Positions 41,158-53,900 of a DNA stretch of 64,000 nucleotides are shown here, piece by piece (within the stretch, counting starts at the first letter, position 1; each line of letters opens with the position of its first letter). The notes beneath the pieces are model-generated. The model worked only from the letters and a program-made list of their open reading frames with translations, searched no databases and had not been told where the DNA came from. Origin of the DNA: Anisakis pegreffii. Lineage: Eukaryota; Nematoda; Chromadorea; Rhabditida; Anisakidae. The stretch is from contig JAPYMA010002501.1 in NCBI GenBank assembly GCA_035041965.1, positions 1 to 64,000 on the forward strand, in the 5' to 3' direction. The position numbers were made by a program, and so were the translations under genes.

Positions 41158-42789
41158 CATCGGATCGCTGTATTATCATTTTGTTGTTATTATGATCAGC
41201 ATTATAAATATATATTATTATTATTATTTTATTTTAGTTATTACAGTAGTTATCATCATAAACATTATTGTTACTATATGTACATTGTTGTTATATATCA
41301 ATGTTGTTGCCAATGCTATCGTTATTTGTCCATTTTCATTAATTGTCATTGAGTGTACGATAGATTGATGAGTGTTTATATTGTTAAACAAGCTTTTGTG
41401 GTCGTAAGATTATACACTATACTAAGTCGAGCAGTCCCATCTCTTGAATCAGTTTTCTGCTGTCTCTTCCTCGCAACTCCCGTCTTCTCTTCGAAAAATT
41501 TTCCTCTCTATCACGCGATCGCCCGTCTCGAAGAAATTGCTGTTCGATATTCTCTTAGCATTTGCACCGTACTTACAATTCAATAATTCGTGATGATAGC
41601 CTCCCATCTCAAAGAAATAATCTGATCAGTTTAACGGCTTTGATTGAATCGGTGAGCAATGTGGGATAAGAAATTAATAAGGTAATATTCAGAGAAATTT
41701 ATCGTCCATATCATCGTTATTGTTATTTACATCGCATTTGTCTCATCCATACTTGAAATATTATTTGTTCTATCTAGATCAACATTTCGATTTTTAAAAG
41801 AATCAGTCCTTTTAAATGTTTTCATTATTGATTGATTCATTTGATCTAGAATTGTTTCAATTGATTCATTTGTTCGTGCTGTTTGTTCTTACTGTTATAT
41901 AATAAGGTTTATAAGACATTAAATAGCTCATCAGACTTGGAAATATTCTCTTATTGGTATTGTTGCAAAGGTTGTTTAATTATATTCGTGTTGTGATGTA
42001 TGTGAATTGTGTGCCGATGATTTCATCAGTTACTGGTTGTTTTGTTCGAATATGACGAGAAGCGCGATGGGTGAGTGCATGATACCGTGCGGATTTCTTA
42101 TCCAAACAAGTTATTATTCTTATGGGTGACAATTTATTGGGCCGAATAATCTCATGAAAACAATATTTTGATAATTTCATAACGAATTATCGGTACTGAA
42201 ATTTTGCGAGCTATTCGAAATGAACTGAATTTATTTTAACTGAGATGAATCCGTTGATATCTATGGCATGTTTATTGCTTTACGTTTCAGTTGTTAAGTT
42301 TCTCAATCATAATTTCATCACTGCGTACTTGTATGATCGATGTCCGAATGTGATTTAATGGGTAAAGGAAATTGCACAAAATTTTTCGTTCAAAATCTCG
42401 CATTAAACACTAACTATGCACGTTTTTTGCTGTCTGACAGAAATGGAAAAACTGGATTCGTTTGTCACTTCATTAATAACGACAAACTGAAGTCGTTTCT
42501 CAACTTATCAGTGTCGGCTACGATAAATTTAAACCGTATCATTTTATTGCTTTATCGCACGACAAATGTCGTGACAAGATTGTGCATACGCAATGCAATT
42601 TATCAGTTTCGACAACAGTAACGATTGGAACAATAAAAACAATTCACGAATTTGGCACAGTACAATCTCAGTTCTTAACCGAGCACGATTCCATCATAAT
42701 TCAACTGAGTATCGCTGGGTGCAATGCTTTCAACAAATAACGGCTCCATCGACAACTTTCCAGCGCAATTAAAGATTTGTTTTGAGTGA

Positions 42790-43620
42790 TTGCCGAATAA
42801 TGTGGTCGTTCCCTCACACCATCGGATTTCCAAGATTTCTATTTTCAGAAAAGTGTTGGTTGTTGGGAGATTTTGTTACCACCTAGAGGAATATCTCATG
42901 TTCTTGAGATATCTCACTTGCTCGGTAGCGCTCATTTCAATACATCGTATCTATATTGATCAATGTGTACTTTCGTTTAGCATGATCAGGGTCACCATGT
43001 TCAAGCTATCACTGTTCTCAGGTTTGCACAGTTCAGATGATTCCTCATATTTGCTCAGCAACTCGAGAGTTCTTTTCAAAATCGACTTTTTTGGGAGGTT
43101 ATCCACTTTCAGAAAAGTGTATATGTCATTGAGCGATGGCAATGTCAGGGTTACCATCTCCAAAGTAACGCTCTTCTAAGATTTGCCCAGTAATACGGTC
43201 GTTTCTCCACACCATCGGATTCCCTAAATTCTCCAGTTTCAGAATGATCTCAATGTTGTCGAGCGGTTTTGCTAACACTCAAAGAAACAGCTGGTTTTCT
43301 GATGTTATATCACTTGCTCGGTCATTTCAGTACAGTGTATCTTTATTGATTCAATCTGTGCATTATTTTAGCACTATCAATAGCGCCACTTGACATCACT
43401 TAATTTCTCGTTACCATTTAATCGCTATTATTGTGATAAAAAATGAATGTAGATGTTTGATAAAAAAAAATCCAGTCAAATCGCTTTATTTATGTCCCCA
43501 GGTTTGCTCGTAGATTATGATTTCTTCATACCGTTGGATTATCTCTAGATTCTCTGGTTTTAGAAAATTGCTTTCTGCGTCATCCTGATGTTTGTACTTT
43601 ACAATAAATTATCAAAGTTA
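42790..43620. repeat. degenerate tandem units of about 320-390 bp
   Basis: Similar blocks recur in order. A line resembling cacaccatcggat occurs at about 42816 and 43208, with a weaker version (ataccgttggat) at about 43528. Each is followed by a fragment like gattctccagtttcagaa and later by atatcacttgctcgg (absent in the third). The copies have diverged with substitutions and indels. Open frames crossing them (for example 42790-43179 plus) are interrupted between units, so a decayed gene or element is more likely than a live gene. Confidence 0.5.
43392..43463. repeat. 72-bp direct repeat, copy A
   Basis: Begins gacatcacttaatttctcg and ends gatgtttgataa. It appears identical to 43938-44009, 546 bp away. 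Identity over the full length points to a recent duplication or to a conserved repeat end, in contrast with the diverged units around it. Confidence 0.85.
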
Positions 43621-43937
43621 CTGACCTTCAAAACTGTTTTGAGGAGTTATTGGAGGTTGATGGATATGGAAGAGAAGGTGAGCGATTTGACTGGATTTTC
43701 AACTCAGCCGGATGATTTGCAGAGAAGGACTGGTAACCACTGGTTCGATTGATAAGTAGTAATTCATTCGATAATTGTTTTAGCGATGATCTGTTTGAGG
43801 TGGCTGGTTTTGTCAATGACTGTTTGATTTATTTATGAATTTGTACCAAAATTTTGTAAACTAAGCGTCTGTTTTACTTTGGAAATTTATCGTTATATCG
43901 CAATCGCGATCAACCGCACTGAATTGTCGTTATTAAC

Positions 43938-44009
43938 GACATCACTTAATTTCTCGTTACCATTTAATCGCTATTATTGTGATAAAAAATGAATGTAGAT
44001 GTTTGATAA
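43938..44009. repeat. 72-bp direct repeat, copy B
   Basis: Second copy of the repeat at 43392-43463, in the same orientation. The flanks differ on both sides (poly-A after copy A, acaacaatg after copy B), so the boundary of the duplication is sharp. Confidence 0.85.
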
Positions 44010-44503
44010 CAACAATGACTCCATCAATCCTGAACATTCATTTACAAATTATTCAAAATGAGTCGCAAGCTGCAATAGACAACTTTAACGTTTACGCTTT
44101 GAAAAGATACATATTTGTTGGAGTAATTTGGCATTCTGACGTACTATTCAGGTCCAACCAGTCATAAGCTCAGTATGCTGAACTAATAAATATTCATAAT
44201 TTGAGGAATCGATATGCTCAAATACACCAGTGACAATGAATAAAATCAAAATTTTTGTAAGTGAAAGCAGATCGTAGACATCTCATGTTGAACTGTGTGA
44301 TACTTTTTCACAGAATTAATTGCTGTGCCAAGGAAAAAACTATACAGAGATTTAACAAGTTGAAGTGGTTATCTAAAATTATGTCACAGAAGTAATATAT
44401 AACAGAATAGCATATAATAAAACAACACATAAATTTGACAAGACAATCACTGAAACATTAAATAACAGAACAAATTATGACAATAAATGAGTATGTTTGC
44501 AGT

Positions 44504-46269
44504 TTAATACTCCTCTCCAGGGGGAACAGACTCTTGAAGAATTCGAGTGAATTTAACTCGAATCTCGGTGTTTTGATTAATATCATTCACAATCGCTGTT
44601 TGTACTTCAATATGAAGCATCTGAAGGGCACCTCGAATCGCACCACAGATTATTTGAGAGTATCTGAAAATTTGCGGTCGTCACTACTGTTATTCTACAC
44701 ATTCTCGCTCGAACAATATTACTATTATTATCACCACTATTACAATGAAACATATAAAATTTAACCGGTATTCAATCGAAATTCATTATTTCATTCATTA
44801 ATCAATGCTCGTTGAATTTGAAAGCAGCGCTTATGTGACGATAGAAATCAAGTGAAATGGAACGAAAGAAGAAAACCGAGAATGCATTTTCACATTGCAT
44901 CGGTCAACAGATTTATTGCTGAGAGAAACGATGACTGCAATAGTCGTGTATGAGAATATCGCTCAAACGGAGATATTTGAGGGAATGGATTCGTTGGAAT
45001 GAAACAGAAGAAACGATGCCAACTTCAGCTCTTGAGATAATTCAGGAGGTATTTCGACGAATTCGGTCAGAGGATTCGATTCGATCAATAACGAAAACTG
45101 ATCGTTACTCGTACTCCAATTACTCACTTGTGCGCTCACACCTGTGAACTAATCATCGATCGTTAAAGAATCTCAGAGCCATACAAAACAAACTTTGCAT
45201 ATTTTCCAACGAAACGATAATGGACGAAGGACAAACAAAAACATTCGACTGAATAATTTCCGAAATTGAATTCTGACTGATTGCCAATGAATCAAAAAAA
45301 AACTGAAAGAATATCAACTGTCAATCGACATCGATTCAGTGAAAACAAATCAAAATCGAGCTCAGTTCACCCACCTAAATAAGTTCGGAGAGCAACTTTG
45401 GCGAGAACCTCGGCCACTTGATGCATGTCAGTACACCGTCCAATCTGAGCATTTTTCGACAACAAATCATCGGCCATTCTTAATCCAATATTATATCCCA
45501 TTTTATCCAATTCCCGATTCACCTAAATAATAGTCAAAAAACTATTCGATCACTCTCGTCGATATTAGAGTGGCGCCGACAAGCTTCTCTCTGCTTACAT
45601 ACCTCACTTTAAATTGCGATCACTGTAGGCTTAAGTTGGAATTGTCATACGCACGCTTCAAATATTATCAATGATATAAAACTTGAATAATTTTAGTTAC
45701 ATTTTACAATTTCGCCAAATTTATGGAGAAGACACGAACGCAAGAAGTTTGCAGACAGTCGTTCGCTAACCTATTACATCGATAAAAAACAACCCTCTTC
45801 TTGATGCACTTAAACCATTACACTAAACATTTGAGCATTTGCATCTCAAAATCGTGGTGAATCAATTTATTACCTCAGATGGACTTTCGAGATCACGTAA
45901 CAATTCAGCCACAAGTGCACCATAAGTCAATGTAAAAAGTTCACCGCTGATCTGAAATTTAATGTATAAAAGAGTTTATGGATAAAATCTTTTGAAGTAT
46001 TTTAAAACCGACGAATGAACATTCCACGTTATATGTTCTCACTGAACTTGAAATACGTAATCTGTTGTTCACTGACTGACCTATCTGGTGATATTCATTT
46101 CACATAGCGTTTCTTTAAAGGAACACTTTCATTTTAACCGACTGATAGACACATTGCTATTGGAGTGTCAGAACTCAGTAAAGATGAGCGAACAGGCTAG
46201 AGTAGATTGTGTTAAAAGATAAACCTTTTTGGAGTCTATCCCGACAGGCAGTTTGGCTTGTTTTGACAT
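44504..46269 (-). CDS. TRAPPC3: TRAPP complex subunit 3 (Bet3)
   Basis: Bet3 is a core subunit of the TRAPP tethering complexes, which activate Rab1 for ER-to-Golgi traffic. Five exons join perfectly in phase: 46225-46269 (ATG 46269, MSKQAKLPVGIDSKK), 45874-45951 (ISGELFTLTYGALVAELL), 45375-45522 (ELDKMGYNIGLRMADDLL), 45024-45141 (VSNWSTSNDQFSLLIESNPL), 44504-44663 (CGAIRGALQMLHIEVQ, ending VPPGEEY; stop 44504). This gives 182 residues against 180 in human. Cys71 in QIGRC corresponds to the cysteine that carries palmitate in mammalian Bet3, and the hydrophobic pocket residues around it are kept. An excellent acceptor lies nine bases upstream of the ATG. PRPF40 ends 1.7 kb upstream on the same strand. 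Confidence 0.96.
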
Positions 46270-47983
46270 TCCTCGTCTCTGAAAATATTATCTGATCGTG
46301 GGCAATAAGTTATGAAGCGCAATCGAATTCATAGACTTCTGTTCCACACATTCACCATATATCATCAGTTGCATTCTGACACCATCTCTACTCCTTCATT
46401 CAAATCGAGGCAGTCATTTTTAGCACGAAAAACTCAGATTAAGCTGCCATTGATCTATATATAAACGTAATATATCGCTTCTTAAACGTTTTCCAATCAA
46501 GATTTCCGCTCACCGCACAAATTTTAACGCCATCTCATTTCCACATTACAGTCCCACCTCCTACACACCAAACTCTTATATATCCGCAAATTCTACTGCT
46601 GCTTAATTTTTCGCGATTCCTTGGGTACCACGACCCTCAGTTTAAAAGGTGCTGGTCTAGCCACAAAATATGACCACCATACAATCAATAATCAATCGCC
46701 CATCGCTTTTCAGTTAATTGATCGTCTTTATCCTCCTAATACCGCTTTGATACTCTCTCCGTAGAGTACAACTTCAACGATTGTTCTATCACATATTTAC
46801 GAAGCTAAATATTAGAAAATAATCACCTTCACTATATCGAATCATAACGAAATCGTATTTGTGATTTAAGTTTTCACAGCGGACACCGAACGATACAAAT
46901 TCGATTCAATAGTTTATACGCACGAAAAGATCACTTAATTTGTCGCAGTGAACAATCCAAAAATAACACGGACAAAACCAGCGATTGATATAAATAATTA
47001 TTAATGGTGAAAAGAATAATGAACGGATAACAATAATGCCAACAAAACAATTACGGTGATATCAACATTTCTGAGGAATAAGATTACTGGAGAGCATTGT
47101 ACATTCACCGACAAACAGAATGCATACCATGGCTACGTTCTGACAAGGAAACGTAACGAAACAGTTCGAATTATTGCAATCAAGAAACGGAATGCAACGT
47201 TCCCATACAAGAACGTTTCGGTGTTTGGCAAACATGATCATTTTACTCGAAACTGAGATAAGCCTTTCCTGTTTCGGCTTAGACATTGAACAAAAATGCA
47301 TTTATGACATAGCGAAACGTTCGGCATGAAATGTGTGATACAATTGTTATCACATTCAAAGAAAACATTCACTCAACACTTCATATGAATACAAAATTTC
47401 AATTGTACAAACAGAGAACATTTAACACACGTGGACCGTTTTAATGAACAAAAAACTAACAATAAATTTTCACGTTAAACATTATGGCTGTGAACGAGTG
47501 TTGCTGATGTTAAAGAAAAAACTGAGCTAAACGAAAAAGAAAACTTGAACAAGTCATCATAAACAGTGACTGACATCATGCAGCCTAAACGTTCAGGAAA
47601 TAATAAATAATATAACAATGAAATACGTTTCATATTCCATTACATAAGCATAGATTAAAATGAAAGATTCTTTTGAAAAATAACCCTGAAATATTGTAAC
47701 AATAATGCAAGTTTCACTTCTTTTTTTTCGACACCAATCGGAGCTATCCCACGACAAATTGTATCTTAAACGGTTCTTTCAATCAAATGTAAACTTAGAG
47801 AAAAACGTTTTTATTGGACCGATTTCAGTGAATGAACGGTCAAATTCAGACTAGTGACTGCAGTATCAATAAATCAACGAATCAACAATGATTCCATACG
47901 AACGATTTATTGAACTAGCATACATATTCGATAGATTCAATATGAGATGAGACGACATAATGAACGAAAACGAAATCAACAAT
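46270..47983. other. PRPF40-TRAPPC3 intergenic region
   Basis: AT-rich sequence of 1.7 kb with no supported exon on either strand. It contains the TRAPPC3 trans-splice acceptor at its left end and should contain the PRPF40 3' UTR at its right end. The spacing is larger than a classical nematode operon gap. Confidence 0.5.
46279..46290 (-). promoter_or_regulatory. likely trans-splice acceptor of TRAPPC3
   Basis: On the minus strand ATATTTTCAG is followed by nine bases and the start codon. No upstream coding sequence could feed it, and a cis-spliced leader exon would leave almost no UTR. Trans-splicing of a spliced leader is the natural reading for a nematode. Confidence 0.55.
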
Positions 47984-50900
47984 CTACTGAATATTGGATG
48001 GTGACGAGACGAGTTTATTGAGAAGTTCCTTTCGTTTGCGTACCAACTCACTTTCACTTAATTCCGACTCATTGCTCTCTTCCTGAAACTACTAAAGGAT
48101 TTACTGAAACGCCGCATCGAATTCAGAACGCAACACACACGAATCACTCTCGTGACAACAAATCCATTTCAAATGATATCCACATCAAATTCAAAATCCT
48201 TAGTTATCAGTCGGATATATTTCATATCAGTTAATTCAAACTTATCGTCAGAACTTTCTTTACAAAATGTCCTAACTGACTACTGAATGTTACCTCTAAA
48301 TACAATGATGAAAAGATTGCACATGTCGATCAACGTTACGTATCTGGAACCTTTCAAAAAAAAAAGCGCTCAGATACCACAAGTTAACTGAATTCAGAAC
48401 GATTATTGCCGGCAAATAAAAGCGGTAACAAATATACCTGCCGTGATGAAGAATGTTTCAATTTTGCGTGCTTTTCGACTGGTTCCTGAAACGAACATCA
48501 ACTTCATCTATTATAAATTCCAACGAGAATACATCATCATATCAAGAAAATTTTAGGGTTAGAGTATCACTGGAATTATGTTCGAGCATTATCTTCACAT
48601 AGGTTACTTGTGCTGAAACACTTAGTTTATGTACAGAGCGAAAACCGAAATGAAAATGAAGTATGAGGTAAGATGTGGGAATGAGAAGCGTATTTAAATG
48701 AGAGAGCGAAAAAGATGCAACAAACCGCTAAAGGAGACTGAGATCGTGATTGAGATTTGGAATGTTTCTTCGATTTCTTCTTACGTTTACGTTCTGGATC
48801 TAAATTTCAAGATGAATAATTTATTTACTGAAGCTGGTTCAATTTCAGTAAATGAAAGAACCACATTCGGAGCAAAATCTGATGAAAACACGAAAACTAC
48901 AAAGATTATTTCATTGATGAATTCAGTGCGAAACAATATTCAAAACCACTTCATACGTACACCAAAAATGTGTAACTAATTGCAAATGTATTATAGCAAC
49001 AATCAGCACTGTTGACCGCAATAACCCTTACAATGGCTTCCTAATAATGTGACATTATTAATGCACCAAAAGCGATCAAATGAATAATCAACAAGGATGC
49101 AAAAGAAACTACTAATCATTCATTCTAAAAAAAGCTTATATGATGAGGAAATCACAGTTGATAAAATGAAACCTTTCTCTTCATCACCACTTGCATCTGA
49201 ACGATGATGCTTCTTTTTAGATTTCTTTGGACGATTTTCGGTATCCGAGTCAGAATCTTTCTGCAATTAAGTCGATCAGTAAAAAGCTGACTGCTTTCGA
49301 TTAAGGGCTCAAATACCGAATACACTCAAACGAACGTTCATCTCAATTCAGCAAACAAAAACGATTCAAAAGCGATGCGAATATTCCAAAAAATGATTCC
49401 AATTCATTTCCGTATCGATCACTTAAGCAATCAAATCAACTCAATCAAGTGCACACATACATCATCCTTCTTCTGCTTCTTTTTGTCCTTCTTTTTCTTC
49501 TTGCCCGTACCGTGATGATGACCACATGCTTCTGCCAAATTTTGCAGGTAATCCTTAAAATGATAGTACCATTTACTCACAACCATCAATTTAGTGTACA
49601 ATATATAAAAATAATCAATGACCAATGAACAAACATTTCAACCCTAACAGAGCTATTTACATTTATCGATGAAATATTCACTTCCTCGCTGAAATTTATC
49701 ATTAAATACTTTCAACCAGCTTGCAACTCGAGACTGTTGTTGAAAAGGATGAAACCGAATATGTTCATGTTCACACTAATATGTTCAAGTCATAAGATGA
49801 AGAAAGGCCACGAGTTAAGTACTCGGCAGATCACTCTTACAATCAGAGTAAAAAGGCCATATTTCCTCGAAAAACCCCCCAATGAATAAATCCTCCCAAA
49901 GTGAACTGCTGACATTTCTATCTCTCGTTTCCCTTCAATATATCGTCCATCCTTACAACAAAAAAACTTTGCTAATCACATCTACCAGGATTCGTGACTG
50001 AGCATATACAATATACAAAAGGGCAGAAACATGATGAACAACGAACCGCAAAGAATTTTTGTCGGAGTTCTTCACTTTCAACGGCAATGAACGCCTCTTC
50101 ATTCTCAATCTTGGCTCGAATGATTTCCCATTGTGAAGTTGGCTCAACGGGTGGCACGAGAGCGCGCAGAACGTTACGAAACGCTGTCTCGTGACGACGA
50201 CGCTGAAATTCGAAACTCATTTCAATTAATTTTTCATCATTCGATGCAGTTCGTCCGGTAAAATTTGTTACTACTTTAAAAACTGTGCACAGTACTGTTT
50301 CAGATGAAATCGTACAACACTATCGAAAAACAATCAAAATATTTATTTCACAGCAAAAGTGATAATACGAAGTATATAATTATAGAGAATAACAAAACCT
50401 TTCGGGCTTGCTCCCTTTCCAGTTCTTTCTCTTTCGCCTCGGCCTTCTCAATAAATGAATTGTAACACAGTTTCATATTGCCAACATCAACACTCTTGCC
50501 ACGCTCATCCGAATTTATCCAATTGCACAACTGATCAAACGATGTCTCCAACTCGACCGTTACATTCAAATCCTTCAATTCATTGCATATCAAAACTCAT
50601 CCGTTCACTAATCTAAAACAACACATAATAAAACACTTCCACCCCTCCCACAAAACTCATCGAATACGTTTTCTCTATTTGCATTTTCATGATTTCAACT
50701 TGGCTATTCAAAAGACGGGAGGTTACTTTGAAGTCATTCTTATTTTACTGCATCAATCTATTTATTTATCCTTCTTATATAAAAAACCCAAAAATATTCC
50801 AAACGTTGATTCATAAATCGCAAATACACCATTCAAAATCGGAGCAAACATGAATTCAATGAAACAAATCTAAAGATTAGCTAATCTTAAACAATTACCA

Positions 50901-53900
50901 CAGCAATTGAACCGAATCAAATAGGAGATTACCTTCAAAATGTCTTTAATCGTACGACGATCTTGTCCGAATTGCGATTTAAGATCCTCTACGTAAAACT
51001 TGAACAGATCCAATGGCGTGCTTCCACACTGCGTTAACATGTTATCAAAACGATTATCTGCCGATATTATTGGATATAAATCGCTCCATAAGGAAACTGA
51101 TGTTAATTCTCCTTAAATCATTCATTACTATTACAACTAGTGATAATGATCACTTTTAAATCATGTACGATATAATAATCACCAACAATATTCACAATTA
51201 AAATATTTAACTACCGATAAAACTAATAGTGCTTATTAACCTCTTTTATGTAAATCATGCAAATATTCTTGGAATGCTTCTCTAATTTTTCTTTCTTGTC
51301 TTTTCCGTCGCTTTTCCTCCATTTCTTTTTCCTTCATGTAATGTTTTTCGGCTGTTCGAATGTGATCTTCGAATACGATTAACGCATCCTCTTTGTCCAT
51401 ATCTTGAATACAGCTTTCATCAGTTACATTTCACTAATCTCAATGATAATAAAACTGACAATTATTATTCAACACTATTATTCACTAATATTCGGTTAAC
51501 ATCAATCATTCGAATGACATTCAACACTCATAATAACAGTAAAGCTTTAAAAAATAACGAAGAGTTACTCTGAAGTGTGCTGTCATTAGCAAAAGCCGGA
51601 TTTTCGATTAATAAGCGTTGTGCTTGAGCCCACGTTGTCCGATAAGTTATTTCTTCCATTCCCTCTAAAATATCTGCGAGCGCCTGCACGTTACGACGAC
51701 GCAACGTTTTTGCATTCTCTTTATCTCGCTTCTCAACGAATTCCTGAAGTTCACTTTCAATTCGTTACTACCACAAATATAACAATAATAAAAACCTTAT
51801 GAACAGCATCGATGATGATTACGCAAACAATCGTAGCAGTAACAATCATAGTGAGACAGTACTATGAAAACAATAATTAATGACGATTATCACATAAACA
51901 GACGATTAGATGATACAAGCCAAATCATGCCTCGCAATAATGACACTGGCAAATCATTCACCTTCGAGCAAAACTTTCCCATATGAGCAGAACTCAAACC
52001 TGTGATCTAACAACTTTCGATCGGATACTCTAACCCACTGGGCTATGGCGGAAAACGCTAAGCTTCCATCAAATGCTTGTAGTCAGCTTGCAATGGAAGA
52101 ATATTCTGTTTAGAACCGAATGATGTACCACTGTCATAATAACAGTATCAATCACAATGATAATAACAATGAAAATAAATGACGAAAATGAGGGAATATG
52201 CTCGAAAAGAGAGCAAATCAAAGGCAACGAACCAACACATCTCGGAATATCTCCTTTCTTTCACTATCATGTACAGCCTTCCAAAGCGGCTCATCTTCGA
52301 ATAATTTCTCAGCCTTCGTATACCGCATTGACGGTCGCACTTTCGGATGGTTCTGTAGCCATTGCTCTAAATCCTCTTTCGCTTTCTTTATCGCCAGTCG
52401 TTTCTCATCCTCAAAATCATCTTATTATCTTCACCCTACAGACGGTTGCAGATAACATTCACGGTGATTTCCGTATCCATCGTGAACATATTTTCCAGTG
52501 AAATATTACTGCATTTTGTCTTTGTCAAATTAATCCCAACGAAATCACATTAATGAACTTGCTTTTGCTTGAATACAGAATCCATAATCACGTTCTATAT
52601 AATAAAATTGTAAATAATACCTCAGTAATTCATTATACAATAACTACTGGTTTGCTAAAAATGAGGAGATGCCTATATTTGTCTCTTTCTCGGAACAATC
52701 CTACTTCTACACATCTATTTTGATATGGTCAATGATCCTAGCACACAGAAATATGAGACTTGATAGTTTTTGGTAGGCAATCCTTTCTCGCTATTGTATG
52801 TCTGCAACAAATGAAATGTTTCCTTCTGTTAAGTGCATGCAAGCTCTCTGATGTTATCCAATTAACGGTAAATGCCACATATTTCGATACGGCTCATCAT
52901 TCTGAACAAAATGCTCCAAAAAGCTCATGACAAACACAGATCCACAACGAATACATATGGCTTCGAAGTGGAAATTAGAAGTAAAGTAATCTATCAAAGC
53001 AACGTAGTAAAGCTGCACTGCTATGAGAGAGATTCAAAACGCAAACACATTTTGAATAGCAAATGCTCTGGCATACTTCCAATTGAAAAAAAGCTCACAC
53101 TTCGCATATTCACCCGAGAAGACAATTTTGCTTCAAATTGATATCAATCTCACTTCTTATTTCTTTGAGAGTTCGTGCAAATATACTTCGAGTCATCGTT
53201 ACGTCTCACACAAGTTCAATTAATTTCAAATCTGAACAACGAATTACACTCTGTCATATATAATTTTCAGCAATATTCTCCGTCGAAAAAGTTTTTAAAA
53301 CGTTCCGCAAATGGCTTCACATCTAACGCGAGCCGAACGCTCGGGTTCTATTTTCTTCAGGTTAGCACATCCAATAGATCGTTTCTTTTTGTTTTGATTT
53401 ATTCTCTGAACGTGCGCAATTTTACTGTATACCATCGCAACTGATCATGTTGTCTGAAGCAGCACTGAAGTAAAATTCATAGCGGATCTGTCGGTCTATC
53501 TTTTAACGGGAAAAGAACGTAAGTAAATGTCGTGAGATATAATGTCGTTATCAGCAGTTGAGTGCGATATTATCAAAAAGCGTATACGATTCAATTGGAT
53601 AACGATACAATTACAATTTCATTCAATAGGAGAAGATTATGAAGAAATCCTCGATGAATTATTACGACTTATCATTTTATGCACCAAAAATTTACAGAGT
53701 AACGGGCTTGATTCGTGCGGGTCACTTGAATTGGGAACAACGGCCGTTATGGTATGATGTGTACGCGGCTATACCTCCATTAAGGGAACCAGTTTGGGAT
53801 GCTAAATTTGAAAAAGAGGATGAGCCTGTTCGCAAAATATTCTACGAGGAAGATATAATCAGAGCGTACGTTTTTTTAAATCAATTCGCTTTACTTAATT

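Larger units (their letters stand above)
41158..44503. other. convergent intergenic region with degenerate repeats
   Basis: The region lies between the ends of the MADF gene (plus) and TRAPPC3 (minus). From 41160 to 42750 I see only AT-rich sequence with short chance frames. From about 42780 to 44010 it is built from diverged repeat units and a 72-bp duplication, annotated separately. No gene was recognised. Confidence 0.55.
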
